Source: Botrimarina mediterranea
Lineage (GTDB): Bacteria; Planctomycetota; Planctomycetia; Pirellulales; Lacipirellulaceae
Direction: 5' to 3'
NCBI RefSeq assembly: GCF_007753265.1
Contig: NZ_CP036349.1
Span: 5,764,862 to 5,828,861 of the forward strand
DNA: 64,000 nucleotides
In this document: positions 51,586 to 60,414 of the stretch, in pieces
Layout of the letters: every line of letters begins with the position of its first letter
Position numbering within the stretch: the stretch's first letter is position 1
The notes under the pieces: model-generated
What the model was told of the DNA's origin: nothing
The model's database searches: none
The model's input: the letters and a program-made list of their open reading frames with translations, nothing else
Translations under genes and position numbers: made by a program

Positions 51586-53288
51586 GCCCGTCGGAGTTTG
51601 ATAGCCTCAACGCCGCGGCTCCCCGCAAGCAGCCCGCACGCCGCCAGGCACACCCCCGCGAACACGTCCCCCCAGCGGCTGTAGAACGTCGCCCGCGCAC
51701 TCGGCCGCGGGACGTCCGCCACCAGCGCCTGCTCCGCCATCCGCGGCCCCAGGGCCTGGACCTCACCTGTCGCATCGATGACCGCCGAGAGGCCCCCATT
51801 GGCCGCCACCAGCAGCGGTAGGCCGTTCTCCACCGCCCGATAGACCCCGCACGCCAAGTGCATGTCGAGTTCGCTCGAGCCCCAGAACCAAGCGTCGTTG
51901 GTGACGTTCACCAGCACGTCGGGGCGCTCGCCGTCAGCCGTGAGCGTCGCGACCTGCCGGCGGATGACGTGCGGCACCACCGTCTCGTAGCAGATCGACG
52001 GGCACAGCCGCAGCACGCCCCCGTTACCCAGCGGCCCGTCGCGCAGTGGCGCGTCCATCGCCACTGGCCCGGCGCCGACGCCCATGCCGCCGGAGATCGG
52101 CGTCAGGTAGTAGATAATCGGCATCCCGGAAGCAAACGGGATGTACTCGCCAAACGGCACGAGGTGCGTCTTGTCGTAGACGGCGATCGGCTGCCCTTCG
52201 CCATCCGAGAGCAGGACGCTGTTGTAGACACGCTCGTCCCCAACGCCCGCGGGCTCGGACAGGATGTCGAAGCGGTCGATCCCCACCAGCGACGCGGCGC
52301 CGCCCGTCATGTCGGCGAGCACCTTCAGCCACGAGGCGGTGTTCTCGATGCGAGCGGTGTACGCGTCGTCGGCGTCGGCTGGTGGTTCGGCGGCGCCATC
52401 GAAGTAAATGAGCGGCGTGCGGAACATGCTCTCGGGCCAGATCACCAGATCGACCGGCCGCCCGTCACGCCGACTCTGTGCGAACGCCTCGCGCGAAAGC
52501 ACCATGTGGCGGTCCATGATCCGCTGGCCGCGCGCGGGGTCCGGGTCCCACGTGGCGCGGATGTCGCCCTGGATGAGCGCCACCCGCGGCCGTGGCGCTT
52601 TGTCGATTTTGAAGTTCGTCTCGACGGCGGACCTGGCTGCGAAGCCAACCGCGATCACGATCGCGATCGATGCAATCGCTTCTATCAATCGCCGACCACG
52701 ACGCGGGGTCTTCCAAGCAAGGAAGGCGTTTGCCAAGGTCGCAGCAACGAGCACCACGGCGAAAGTCACGCCGTACGCACCCGCGTAGGCGGCGAGCGAA
52801 CGTATCCAGGGCTGGCCCGCTTGCGAATGGCTCACCGCACCCATCAAGAAGCCAGTGAACAACCGCGCCTGCAGCAACTCGAGCCCCGTCCACACGACCG
52901 GCGCCGCCAGCCACAACGGCCAGCGCCAACGCCGCCGCGCGGTCCGCACTAGCGCGACCAGCGCCACGGGATAGAGGCCCAAATAAAGCGCTAGCGGCGC
53001 CCAGCCCAACGGTGTCAACGGGTGCGGCAGCCGCACCCAGTGCACCGCCAAGAGCCAATACAGCGATCCCGCAAGCCACATCTTGAGGTACTCACGGCGC
53101 CGCCATTCGGCAGGCGACTCGGCGAGCCATAGCCACACCCCCGGTGCGATCCAAGCCAGCGGCCACAGCGCCGCCGGCGGCTGCGCGAGCCACAACAGCA
53201 CCGCGCCAATCACCCCGACGAGCAGCACTCGTGGGGGACCGAACTCCACCACGGGAGAGTCCTTCACTGCCTGGTGGTTGGCGTTCAA
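51567..53288 (-). CDS. lnt: Apolipoprotein N-acyltransferase
   Basis: 573 residues. The first 225 residues form the membrane domain with about six helices (WLAQPPAALWPLAWIAPGVW etc.). The nitrilase domain carries the catalytic triad E286 (VIWPES), K373 (YDKTHLVPFGEY) and C433 (SICYE). Lnt adds the third acyl chain to lipoproteins at the periplasmic face of the inner membrane. The ATG overlaps by four bases with the stop of the lipoprotein gene 53285-54832, so they are coupled. The C-terminal RRAASRGR is encoded by a palindrome arm, suggesting an extension by the repeat. Confidence 0.96.
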   Translation of the reverse strand: MNANHQAVKDSPVVEFGPPRVLLVGVIGAVLLWLAQPPAALWPLAWIAPGVWLWLAESPAEWRRREYLKMWLAGSLYWLLAVHWVRLPHPLTPLGWAPLALYLGLYPVALVALVRTARRRWRWPLWLAAPVVWTGLELLQARLFTGFLMGAVSHSQAGQPWIRSLAAYAGAYGVTFAVVLVAATLANAFLAWKTPRRGRRLIEAIASIAIVIAVGFAARSAVETNFKIDKAPRPRVALIQGDIRATWDPDPARGQRIMDRHMVLSREAFAQSRRDGRPVDLVIWPESMFRTPLIYFDGAAEPPADADDAYTARIENTASWLKVLADMTGGAASLVGIDRFDILSEPAGVGDERVYNSVLLSDGEGQPIAVYDKTHLVPFGEYIPFASGMPIIYYLTPISGGMGVGAGPVAMDAPLRDGPLGNGGVLRLCPSICYETVVPHVIRRQVATLTADGERPDVLVNVTNDAWFWGSSELDMHLACGVYRAVENGLPLLVAANGGLSAVIDATGEVQALGPRMAEQALVADVPRPSARATFYSRWGDVFAGVCLAACGLLAGSRGVEAIKLRRAASRGR

Positions 53289-54832
53289 CGCAGGAACGAC
53301 TCCACCCGCTCGTGGAGCCGGATCACGGCGTCATGCGTCTGGTCCGCGTCGGAGCTGCTCTTGAGCACCCGCACCGCATCCTCCCAGAGGAACTTCGGCA
53401 ACATAGCCCGCTCGGCGGCGCCCTCGACCGCACGACCCACCGACGCGGCGAGTTCCGGGTGATCCTGCGCCACGACCAATAGCGCATTAGTCTTCAGCGC
53501 GATCTCCAACAGCGCCGCATGATCGACGCCGTGCGCTTGCGTCAACTCGACGCCGGCGCGCGACGCCGCGCCGAGCATGTTCTGGACGCGCTCGTCGGCG
53601 TCGGTTGCGGCGCCCCCCGTGCTCGGATCGGCGATCCGGAGCGACTTCGACAACCGCTCGACTTCGCTCCGCCACTCGGCGACCTCGGTCGGCGTCGCGC
53701 CGTCGAGGTCCGCCAGCTCGGCAAGACCCAACTTGCCGCCCAACAGCCAGGCCAAGTGCCGGGTGTTGAACTCCAGCACCGGCACCGCCGGCAACGGCTG
53801 CATCACATCCGCCGCCATCGGCGCCGCACGCTCCGCCGCCCGCGGCTTAGCGGCCTCAGGCTCGGGCTCGGGCTCAGGCAACGGCTCGGTCTTCTCCGGC
53901 TCCGCTTCCGGCTCATCAAACAGCGAAGCGTCATCCGCGGGCGCCGTCGGCTCGTCGAGCGGCAGCATCGGTGATTCGTTCGCCCATGGTTCCTCGCCCG
54001 GCGGTTCTTCGAAGGGCGGCTTTGCCGCCGGAGCCTCCGTTGCGGGCTCCTCGGGTTCATCTCCCCACAGCTCGTCCACCAAGTCAGCATTGGCCGAAGC
54101 GGTCGCCGAGGGCTCTTTCGGCTCTAACTCTGGCTTCGGGTCTTCGGCCGGCGCCTCGACGACAGGCGTTTCCACAGCCGGTTTCGCAGCCGAATCGAGC
54201 CACCAACCATCGTCATCGGGTGCGGCGGATTCGGTAGCGGTCGGCGGCGGGCTCGCTTGTTCCTCTGTAACTGCGGGCACTGCGGTCGGCTTAGGCTCCT
54301 CCGCCGGCGGTGTTTCGGCTACCGCCTCGATAGAATCGCTCGCCGGCTCGTCGGTCGTCGAGCTGTAAGCCTCATTCAAGAAGGCACCGAAGCCGTCGTC
54401 CTCCTCTTCCGGCTTCGAATCGTCCGCCACGGGGGGCGTCGCCGACGCTGTTGGGGGTTCGTCCACCGCAGCGAACAACTCTCCCGCTTCCTCCGGAGCC
54501 TCGGCGGGACTCTCAGACGCTTCCCACGGCAGCCGTTCGGGTGGAGCCTCGGCAGTGTCGTTCGCCGGCGTGTCCGCGGGGACCGGATCGGCCTCAATCG
54601 AATCGGACCCGGCCATGTCGGTCCCGGTCGATCCGCCAACGTTCTCGTCCGGCGTGAACGCCGGCGCCTCTCCCGTTGACGCCCCGTTCTCGGACGCCCC
54701 GTTCTCCGGCGCCGCGTACGGAACCTCCTGGGGGCAACCCACGACTAACGGGAGCACCAGCAGCACCGCCGCCAGGGGGGCGTGACGTTTAGCGAAGAAT
54801 CGTTCCGTCCGCACTTTGCGCCTTCTGACCAT
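53285..54832 (-). CDS. Acidic, low-complexity putative lipoprotein coupled to lnt
   Basis: 515 residues from ATG 54832. The start KRHAPLAAVLLVLPLVVGCP has a lipobox (VVGC). The next 330 residues are Pro/Glu/Ala/Asp-rich and probably disordered (for example EPEEPATEAPAAKPPFEEPP). An ordered C-terminal domain begins near LAWLLGGKLGLAELADLDGA and includes VERLSKSLRIADPSTGGAAT and LLEIALKTNALLVVAQDHPE; it is helical. I do not recognise it. The gene overlaps lnt by ATGA. The role may be as a surface-exposed or periplasm-spanning lipoprotein; that is inferred. Confidence 0.7.
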   Translation of the reverse strand: MVRRRKVRTERFFAKRHAPLAAVLLVLPLVVGCPQEVPYAAPENGASENGASTGEAPAFTPDENVGGSTGTDMAGSDSIEADPVPADTPANDTAEAPPERLPWEASESPAEAPEEAGELFAAVDEPPTASATPPVADDSKPEEEDDGFGAFLNEAYSSTTDEPASDSIEAVAETPPAEEPKPTAVPAVTEEQASPPPTATESAAPDDDGWWLDSAAKPAVETPVVEAPAEDPKPELEPKEPSATASANADLVDELWGDEPEEPATEAPAAKPPFEEPPGEEPWANESPMLPLDEPTAPADDASLFDEPEAEPEKTEPLPEPEPEPEAAKPRAAERAAPMAADVMQPLPAVPVLEFNTRHLAWLLGGKLGLAELADLDGATPTEVAEWRSEVERLSKSLRIADPSTGGAATDADERVQNMLGAASRAGVELTQAHGVDHAALLEIALKTNALLVVAQDHPELAASVGRAVEGAAERAMLPKFLWEDAVRVLKSSSDADQTHDAVIRLHERVESFLR

Positions 54833-54952
54833 CGGGGAGAATAAGGAGAGGTCCGGCCACGGAGCGGCGCGCCGTCCTCCCTCGCTCAAAAGTCTACCGG
54901 CCCTCCCGCCCCGACGCACGGCCTCCCGCCTCGCCCGCCCCCACCTCCGCCC

Positions 54953-55819
54953 ATGCCATCTCCCGATCGCCAACCGCTGACCCGACGACAGTGGCTCGGC
55001 CGCATCGCCGCGGGCGGCGTAACGCTAGCACTCGGCTCCTACGCCTACGCGCGGCGAATTGAGCCCCATTGGGTCGAAATAACGCATCACACGATGCCCC
55101 TGATGAATCTGTCGTCGTCGCTCGTTGGTAAACGGCTGGTACAGATCAGCGACCTGCACGTCGGTCCGGTCGTCGATAACAGCTATCTGCGTACTGTACT
55201 GCGCAGTCTAGAAGAGTTGGGTCCTGACTACCTCGTTATCACTGGAGATCTGATGTCGAGCCGCCGCGCCGAGTCGGTCGATCTCGTAATCGACACGCTG
55301 CGCGACTCGCCCGTCATCGACCTGCCGACTTTCATCGTGCTGGGCAACCATGACTACGGGGAAGGATTCCGCAACGACTTCGTCGCCGATGAACTCGTGG
55401 ACAAGGTGCGTAACCTTGGTGTCACTGTTCTCCGCAATGAGTCCATCGATATCGACGGCCTCCAAATCGCCGGTTGCGACGACCGCTGGGCGCGACGCAC
55501 CGACCTCAACGCGACCTTTGCCCGCGTCGATCACACCCGCCCGACCATCTGCCTCGCCCACAACCCCGATATCGCGGACCTCCCCGATTGGTCCACGTTC
55601 GGCGGCTGGATTCTCTCGGGCCACACGCACGGCGGGCAGTGCCGCTTCCCGATCATCGGCGCCCCGGTCCTGCCGATTAAGAACAAGGCCTACGCCCGTG
55701 GGCACGTCTCGCTCAATGGGGGACGAAACCTCTACGTCAATCGCGGCCTCGGTTACACACGCCGTATCCGCTTCGGCGTCCGGCCAGAAGTAACGGTCTT
55801 TACACTGACGCCCGTCTGA
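54953..55819 (+). CDS. Calcineurin-like metallophosphoesterase (YkuE/UDP-diacylglucosamine-type)
   Basis: 288 residues. The N-terminus LTRRQWLGRIAAGGVTLALG is a twin-arginine signal. Metal-binding motifs in order are ISDLHVGPV, ITGDLMS, LGNHDYG, LAHNPDIAD and SGHTHGGQCRFP. The protein thus belongs to the YkuE/PA1-like phosphoesterases with a Tat signal, which act on the outer leaflet of the membrane or in the periplasm. Substrate unknown. The gene is divergent from the lipoprotein-lnt operon and lies 190 bases ahead of the AAA ATPase gene. Confidence 0.93.
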   Translation: MPSPDRQPLTRRQWLGRIAAGGVTLALGSYAYARRIEPHWVEITHHTMPLMNLSSSLVGKRLVQISDLHVGPVVDNSYLRTVLRSLEELGPDYLVITGDLMSSRRAESVDLVIDTLRDSPVIDLPTFIVLGNHDYGEGFRNDFVADELVDKVRNLGVTVLRNESIDIDGLQIAGCDDRWARRTDLNATFARVDHTRPTICLAHNPDIADLPDWSTFGGWILSGHTHGGQCRFPIIGAPVLPIKNKAYARGHVSLNGGRNLYVNRGLGYTRRIRFGVRPEVTVFTLTPV

Positions 55820-56007
55820 ACGGGTCCTGCGGGCGCGCCGGGTTGGATCGCTCCGGTGGCGTCGGCTGACCCCGGCGGGCGCCAGATTGCACAGGTGAAC
55901 CTCGTGATTCGGCGTTGGACGCTGCGGGAATCCGATCGCATGTTTGCGGTATCCCCCGGGCGCCTTCGGCGCGTCCGGCGCCCTGCCGCTGGTCCATCGC
56001 GCCCGTC

Positions 56008-57408
56008 ATGTCGTTCGTCAATTCGTCGCTCGAATCGGCACTTCCCCCCGATCTAGCGGCCGCGCTCGCCAAGCGCGCCGCGGCCAACGCCCCGCAGCTG
56101 CCCGGGGCGATGCCTGCCTCGGCGCCGGCGCGTCACCGCGTTGCCGACGCCCAAGAACCCTTCCCACCGCCGCCGCCCGAGCCACGCGACCTCGCCGAAG
56201 CCGGTCTCACCGAGGGCGCCGTCGATGCCCTGTTGATGAAGACCCTGCTGGGCCGCGTCACCGCGTCCGGCGCCGACCTCGCGCGGCAGAGCTGCCTGTC
56301 GCACGCCATCGTCACCGCGGCGCTCGCGCGGATGCGTGACGAGCTGCTCGTGGTCATCAAGGGCCAGGCGCTCGGCGGCGACTACTCGTATCAACTCTCC
56401 GAAGCAGGACACACCCGCGCCCGGCAACACGCCGAGCACGGCGCCTACGCCGACGCCGCCCCCGTGCCGCTCGCCGCCTACGAACGCGCCATCCGCGCGC
56501 AGGCGGTCGGTCAGACGCGCGTCACGGTCGAGACGCTCCGTCAAGCGTTCGACGAGATGACGCTCGGCGAGAGCATGCTCAGCCTGCTCGCCCAAGCCGT
56601 CTCCGACGGTCGCGGCCTGTTCCTCTACGGCGCGCCAGGCAACGGCAAGACGACCATTGCCGAGCACGTCTGTGGCGCGTTCGGCAAGCATCTCTGGATA
56701 CCGCGGGCCATTTCGATCGGCGGCGATGTCCTAAAGCTCTTCGACGAGAGCTGCCATCAACCGATCGAGTCCGAGGAGCTGCAAGGCGTCCGCTACGACC
56801 GCCGCTGGGTGCTCATCAAGCGGCCCACCGTCGTCGTCGGCGGTGAGCTAACGCTCGAGCAGCTCGACCCCGCGTTCAACGCCGCCAGCGGCGTCAGCGA
56901 AGCGCCCGTGCAGATGAAGGCCAACGGCGGCGTCCTGGTGATCGACGACTTCGGCCGGCAACGCGTCAGCAGCACCGAGCTGCTCAACCGCCTGATCGTC
57001 CCGCTCGAAAAGCAGTTCGATTACCTGTCGCTCGCTTCGGGCCGGCAGGCGCGGGTCCCCTTCGAGATGCTCTGCGTCCTTTCGACGAACCTCGAGCCGA
57101 GCCAACTCGTCGACGAGGCCTTCCTGCGGCGCATCCCCTACAAGGTCGAAGTCGACAACCCCACGCCCACGCAGTTCCGCGACCTCTTCAGGCACTACGC
57201 CAAGCAACTCGGCATCGAACTCCCCTCCGGCGCCGTCGAGACGCTGATGTCGGAACACTACGCCCCGTCCGAGCGGCCCCTGCGCTTCTGTCACCCCCGC
57301 GACCTGTTGCGGCAGGCGAAGAACTACTGCACGGTGCACGACCGCCCGATGGTCGCCGACACCGAGAGCCTCGGCGCGGCGGTGCGGAACTACTTTGCGG
57401 GGTTGTGA
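56008..57408 (+). CDS. AAA ATPase with N-terminal winged-helix-like domain
   Basis: 466 residues from ATG 56008. A proline-rich linker (PFPPPPPEPRDLAEAG) leads into a helical region with GADLARQSCLSHAIVTAALARM, which resembles a winged helix. Walker A is LYGAPGNGKTTIAEHV (208-215 for the P-loop) and Walker B is VLVIDDFGRQ. Sensor-like VLSTNLEPSQLVDEAFLRRI follows. No membrane segment. The order of domains is frequent in planctomycetes and has been suspected of being linked to type IV pilus or secretion genes, but no such genes lie beside it. Function is unassigned. Confidence 0.85.
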   Translation: MSFVNSSLESALPPDLAAALAKRAAANAPQLPGAMPASAPARHRVADAQEPFPPPPPEPRDLAEAGLTEGAVDALLMKTLLGRVTASGADLARQSCLSHAIVTAALARMRDELLVVIKGQALGGDYSYQLSEAGHTRARQHAEHGAYADAAPVPLAAYERAIRAQAVGQTRVTVETLRQAFDEMTLGESMLSLLAQAVSDGRGLFLYGAPGNGKTTIAEHVCGAFGKHLWIPRAISIGGDVLKLFDESCHQPIESEELQGVRYDRRWVLIKRPTVVVGGELTLEQLDPAFNAASGVSEAPVQMKANGGVLVIDDFGRQRVSSTELLNRLIVPLEKQFDYLSLASGRQARVPFEMLCVLSTNLEPSQLVDEAFLRRIPYKVEVDNPTPTQFRDLFRHYAKQLGIELPSGAVETLMSEHYAPSERPLRFCHPRDLLRQAKNYCTVHDRPMVADTESLGAAVRNYFAGL

Positions 57409-57420
57409 GCGTGTGTTAGC

Positions 57421-57559
57421 GAGTGGTGCACTGTTCGTGGCCCACTCCGGGCGCTAACGCATTCCGGCTCTCTGCCCACGGCATGGCTAGCCAATAGGCA
57501 AGTCAGGGAGCCGGAATGCGTAATCGCCCGGAGTAGCCCCCCAACAACGCGCACCACTC
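57421..57559. repeat. Nested palindrome after the AAA ATPase gene
   Basis: Outer arms GAGTGGTGCA (57421) and GCACCACTC (about 57551) enclose inner arms ACTCCGGGCGCTAACGCATT (57444) and AATGCGTAATCGCCCGGAGT (ending 57534), with one to two mismatches. The inner arm shares CGGGCGCTAACGC with 32071. It starts 13 bases beyond the stop codon at 57408. Confidence 0.8.
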
Positions 57560-57586
57560 AATTGGGCCAAATCACCGCGACGCCCA

Positions 57587-57874
57587 TCACGGAATGTAGA
57601 AGTACCGCGCCAGCGGCCGATCGCTGTGCTTGGCGTTCACCATCAGCGTGCCGTAGTGGCGACGACGGATCGTGTTGCCGTAGAAATGGCCCAAGCGGTT
57701 CGGCCGTTCCAGGAGGGGCTGCTCACGGACCTGAGCCTCAGCGCTGAGCGCTCCCGCAACGGGAGCGACGACTGGCGCCACGACGGCAGCAGCCGGCGAT
57801 GCGGGGGCCTGGGCCGGGGCGATCGTAGCTACGGCGCTAACGAGGGCGAGCGAAGCAATCGAGCGAGCAATCAT
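57587..57874 (-). CDS. Small exported protein of unknown function
   Basis: 95 residues. A signal peptide (SIASLALVSAVATIAPAQA) is followed by an Ala/Val/Pro-rich linker (AAAVVAPVVAPVAGALSAEA) and an ordered basic end, LGHFYGNTIRRRHYGTLMVN, then AKHSDRPLARYFYIP. The two ends look selected while the linker is low-complexity, so it is probably a real gene. I do not recognise a family; the C-terminal Tyr/Arg-rich segment could be an interaction motif. It is downstream of the DUF1559/PEP-CTERM pair on the same strand. Confidence 0.6.
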   Translation of the reverse strand: MIARSIASLALVSAVATIAPAQAPASPAAAVVAPVVAPVAGALSAEAQVREQPLLERPNRLGHFYGNTIRRRHYGTLMVNAKHSDRPLARYFYIP

Positions 57875-57958
57875 CGGAATAATCTAATCGGTGTGCGGGT
57901 TCACGGGTGATCCATCGACCCTCAGTCTCTCAGCAAGCCTCAGAGCTTACCTCCTCGA

Positions 57959-59005
57959 CTAAAGATCGTCCGAGTCCCCCCCCGCAACTGTGGCGCCAGC
58001 TCGCCAGGCCGCAGAATCGACATCATCCCCAATAAAGCGCACCGAACCGTCCGCCAGGGCGGCGTTTACGCCGCCTGGATGCAAACTGCGGGCGGCCCGC
58101 CAGCCGAACGCCCGGAAGATGGTTGCCGGCATGCCGCCGATCGCCGCCGCCATGCAGTCCGCTTCCGCCGCGTTGGGCGTGTGGTAGTGGTTGTAGAGCG
58201 CACAACGAAACTCGCCGTTGGCCCAGGCGAAACCACGTGGGTCGGAAACGTTCCAATCAGCCGGCCCCGCACACTTCGCGTCGGTTAGCGGCAGGGTCAC
58301 CATCTTGTACTCGTAGACCGGGTCGTGCGGGTCGCTCGGACGCGGGACACCAAGCGGGCTCTCGCTGGCGAGGACCGTCTTGGAAAGACCGTCGGTGATC
58401 TGCGCCGGCCGCAACTCAGAATTGATCCCAAACAGGCCGCCGGTATCCGCCGGACTGCCGTCGTCGAACGGCGTCGCCGGATCGCCCAGGCCAATGCCCG
58501 CGCAGACGGCGTAGTTGGTGGGCCCGAACTTATCGCTCACGGGCAGTCCCTGATCGCTCGGGCAGAGGTACTCGGCGAGCGTCTGCTTCACCGGCTCGAC
58601 GTTCGCCGCCGAGACGCTGCCGCTGACCCCCGTGTAGAGCGGCTGCGTCATGTCCAGTGCGTCGTAAGCCGCGCCGCTTTCGAGGTACGGCAAGATCGCC
58701 GCCAAAGCGCTCCACCGGTAAAAGTTGTGGGGCGTCGCCGGGTTGTCGGGGTTGGCCTGCGACACGGCGCCGGAAGGGAAGTGTCCCTGCGCGGCGACGT
58801 GGTTCTGCATCGCGACCGCCACCTGCCGCAGCTTGTTGACGCACGACGTCCGCCGTGACGCCTCGCGAGCCGCCTGCACGGCCGGAAGCAAGAGTGCGAC
58901 GAGGATGCCGATGATCGCCACGACGACCAGGAGTTCAACGAGCGTGAACCCTGCCTGATGTGAGCGATCTGCCCGTCCAGCGGTCAAGGGCGTCCTCGAT
59001 GTCAT
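57959..59005 (-). CDS. DUF1559 family protein with prepilin-like N-terminus (second copy)
   Basis: 348 residues. [20 protein letters not shown] is the prepilin cleavage and hydrophobic segment; [20 protein letters not shown] follows. Unlike the copy at 2825, the C-terminal H-x9-DG signature is intact ([20 protein letters not shown]). The start ATG overlaps by four bases with the stop of the upstream PEP-CTERM gene (59002). That coupling suggests a common step in surface display or sorting. Specific role unknown. Confidence 0.92.
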   Translation of the reverse strand: MTSRTPLTAGRADRSHQAGFTLVELLVVVAIIGILVALLLPAVQAAREASRRTSCVNKLRQVAVAMQNHVAAQGHFPSGAVSQANPDNPATPHNFYRWSALAAILPYLESGAAYDALDMTQPLYTGVSGSVSAANVEPVKQTLAEYLCPSDQGLPVSDKFGPTNYAVCAGIGLGDPATPFDDGSPADTGGLFGINSELRPAQITDGLSKTVLASESPLGVPRPSDPHDPVYEYKMVTLPLTDAKCAGPADWNVSDPRGFAWANGEFRCALYNHYHTPNAAEADCMAAAIGGMPATIFRAFGWRAARSLHPGGVNAALADGSVRFIGDDVDSAAWRAGATVAGGDSDDL

Positions 59006-60240
59006 ACGCGACGATTGGCAAAGGCGCCGACCATGGCGATCGCGGCGAGCACCACGACCGACGGCTCGGGGACCGACGCCACACCAACGGATTCTGGCGC
59101 GAAGGCGATGGCGCTGATCGGCGGCAAGCCCTCGACGATCGTCCCCAACAGGCCGCCGTCGCGGCCAAACTCGATCAACGCCCCACGGTTGTCGGGACGC
59201 CGCGTCAGGCCCAGCGTGCTCACCAAGAACGTCCCGTCGGGGGTTTCGAGCAGGCCCGACGGCGAGTTACTCGGCGCCGCCTCGTTGGCCGTGTCGGGAA
59301 GCGGATCGGGGATCGCCGGCGGGATGATGGCCAGCTCCATGCCGAACGATCCGTCCATCGTGTACTGCGTCAGTTGGTTGCCGTTGAGGTCGGTGATGAC
59401 GATGGTCGCCTCTTCTCCCTCGGCGTCTCGCCACACGGTGTAATCGGCGGCGTCGACGACGCCGTCGAAGTTGCCGTCGGCGGCGGGGTCGTCCGTCCCA
59501 TAGGCGGCGGCCCAGACGTCGTAGTCGGGCTCATTGACAACCCCGTCGCGGTTATAGTCGGCGGCGGCGTAAACGACGAACGGCTTGCTCCCGCCGCGTA
59601 CGCCGGGCGTCGCCCCGAATGGCACCAGCGGGTCCTCGGCGCCGAGTTGTAAGACCGCGCCCGGCCCGCCGAACGGATCGCCGACCGACACGAGCAAGTC
59701 GCCCGCCGGGGAGTAGGCCATGCCCGAAGGATACGGCAGTCCATCGGCAAGGTTCGTCGCCGGCGCGCCGGTCGCGAGTTCGTAAGGTGTGATCGAACCG
59801 AAGGCGGTCGCCGCCAGCACTTGCCCGTCGCCGGTCAGCAAGAGGTTGTTGTAGCCGTTGCCTTGTTCAACTTCCGCTTGCGGCAAGGCGGCAAACGCCC
59901 CGGGCAGGCCCGGGATGTTCGACTCGAGTGGCGCGCCGGTCAGCGCGTCGAAGTGGAAGATGAGTCCCGAGAGCGTCGAGACGTACATCCGATTCGTCCC
60001 GGAATCGACGACAACGTCGGTCGGATAGATGAACCCCGTCTGCGGAGACTCGGGGATGAAGGTCGAGACCGAGCCTGTCTCGACATTGATCTTCAGCACG
60101 CCGGTGAGCGTCGGGTCGGGGTCAGCGGGCGATTCAACCGGGAAGAAGCTCGTCGCAAAAACGTCGAGGGCCATCGCCTCCGTATTCGCCAGTACGAGAG
60201 TCGCCAGGGCGGCAAGAGCCCCGTGTCCAAGAAAACGCAT
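59002..60240 (-). CDS. Exported PEP-CTERM protein with propeller-like domain and dockerin-type repeats
   Basis: 412 residues. The signal peptide ([18 protein letters not shown]) precedes a beta-propeller-like region ([54 protein letters not shown]). [20 protein letters not shown] and [20 protein letters not shown] are dockerin-type calcium loops inserted in the middle. It ends with a PEP-CTERM signal ([14 protein letters not shown] and FANRRV). Coupled to DUF1559 by ATGA. Its adhesin- or sugar-sensing-like role is inferred. Confidence 0.88.
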   Translation of the reverse strand: MRFLGHGALAALATLVLANTEAMALDVFATSFFPVESPADPDPTLTGVLKINVETGSVSTFIPESPQTGFIYPTDVVVDSGTNRMYVSTLSGLIFHFDALTGAPLESNIPGLPGAFAALPQAEVEQGNGYNNLLLTGDGQVLAATAFGSITPYELATGAPATNLADGLPYPSGMAYSPAGDLLVSVGDPFGGPGAVLQLGAEDPLVPFGATPGVRGGSKPFVVYAAADYNRDGVVNEPDYDVWAAAYGTDDPAADGNFDGVVDAADYTVWRDAEGEEATIVITDLNGNQLTQYTMDGSFGMELAIIPPAIPDPLPDTANEAAPSNSPSGLLETPDGTFLVSTLGLTRRPDNRGALIEFGRDGGLLGTIVEGLPPISAIAFAPESVGVASVPEPSVVVLAAIAMVGAFANRRV

Positions 60241-60373
60241 CGCGTACTTCTCCGCGCCGTAGGTGGGATATCAAGGTGAGAGCAGCGGCCATGCCGGCAG
60301 CGGCGTTCCATCAGAGGTGGGAGGACCGATCATAGACGTCGGACGGCTCCGGGTGAACGGTTGGCCGTAAATG

Positions 60374-60391
60374 CCCACGAAATAGCGTGGG
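60374..60391 (-). terminator. Hairpin after the membrane kinase gene
   Basis: CCCACG-AAATAG-CGTGGG lies 24 bases beyond the stop codon at 60415. It lacks a T-run, so termination efficiency is uncertain. Confidence 0.4.
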
Positions 60392-60414
60392 ATGGAGAAC
60401 ACTGCCCGCTCAGC

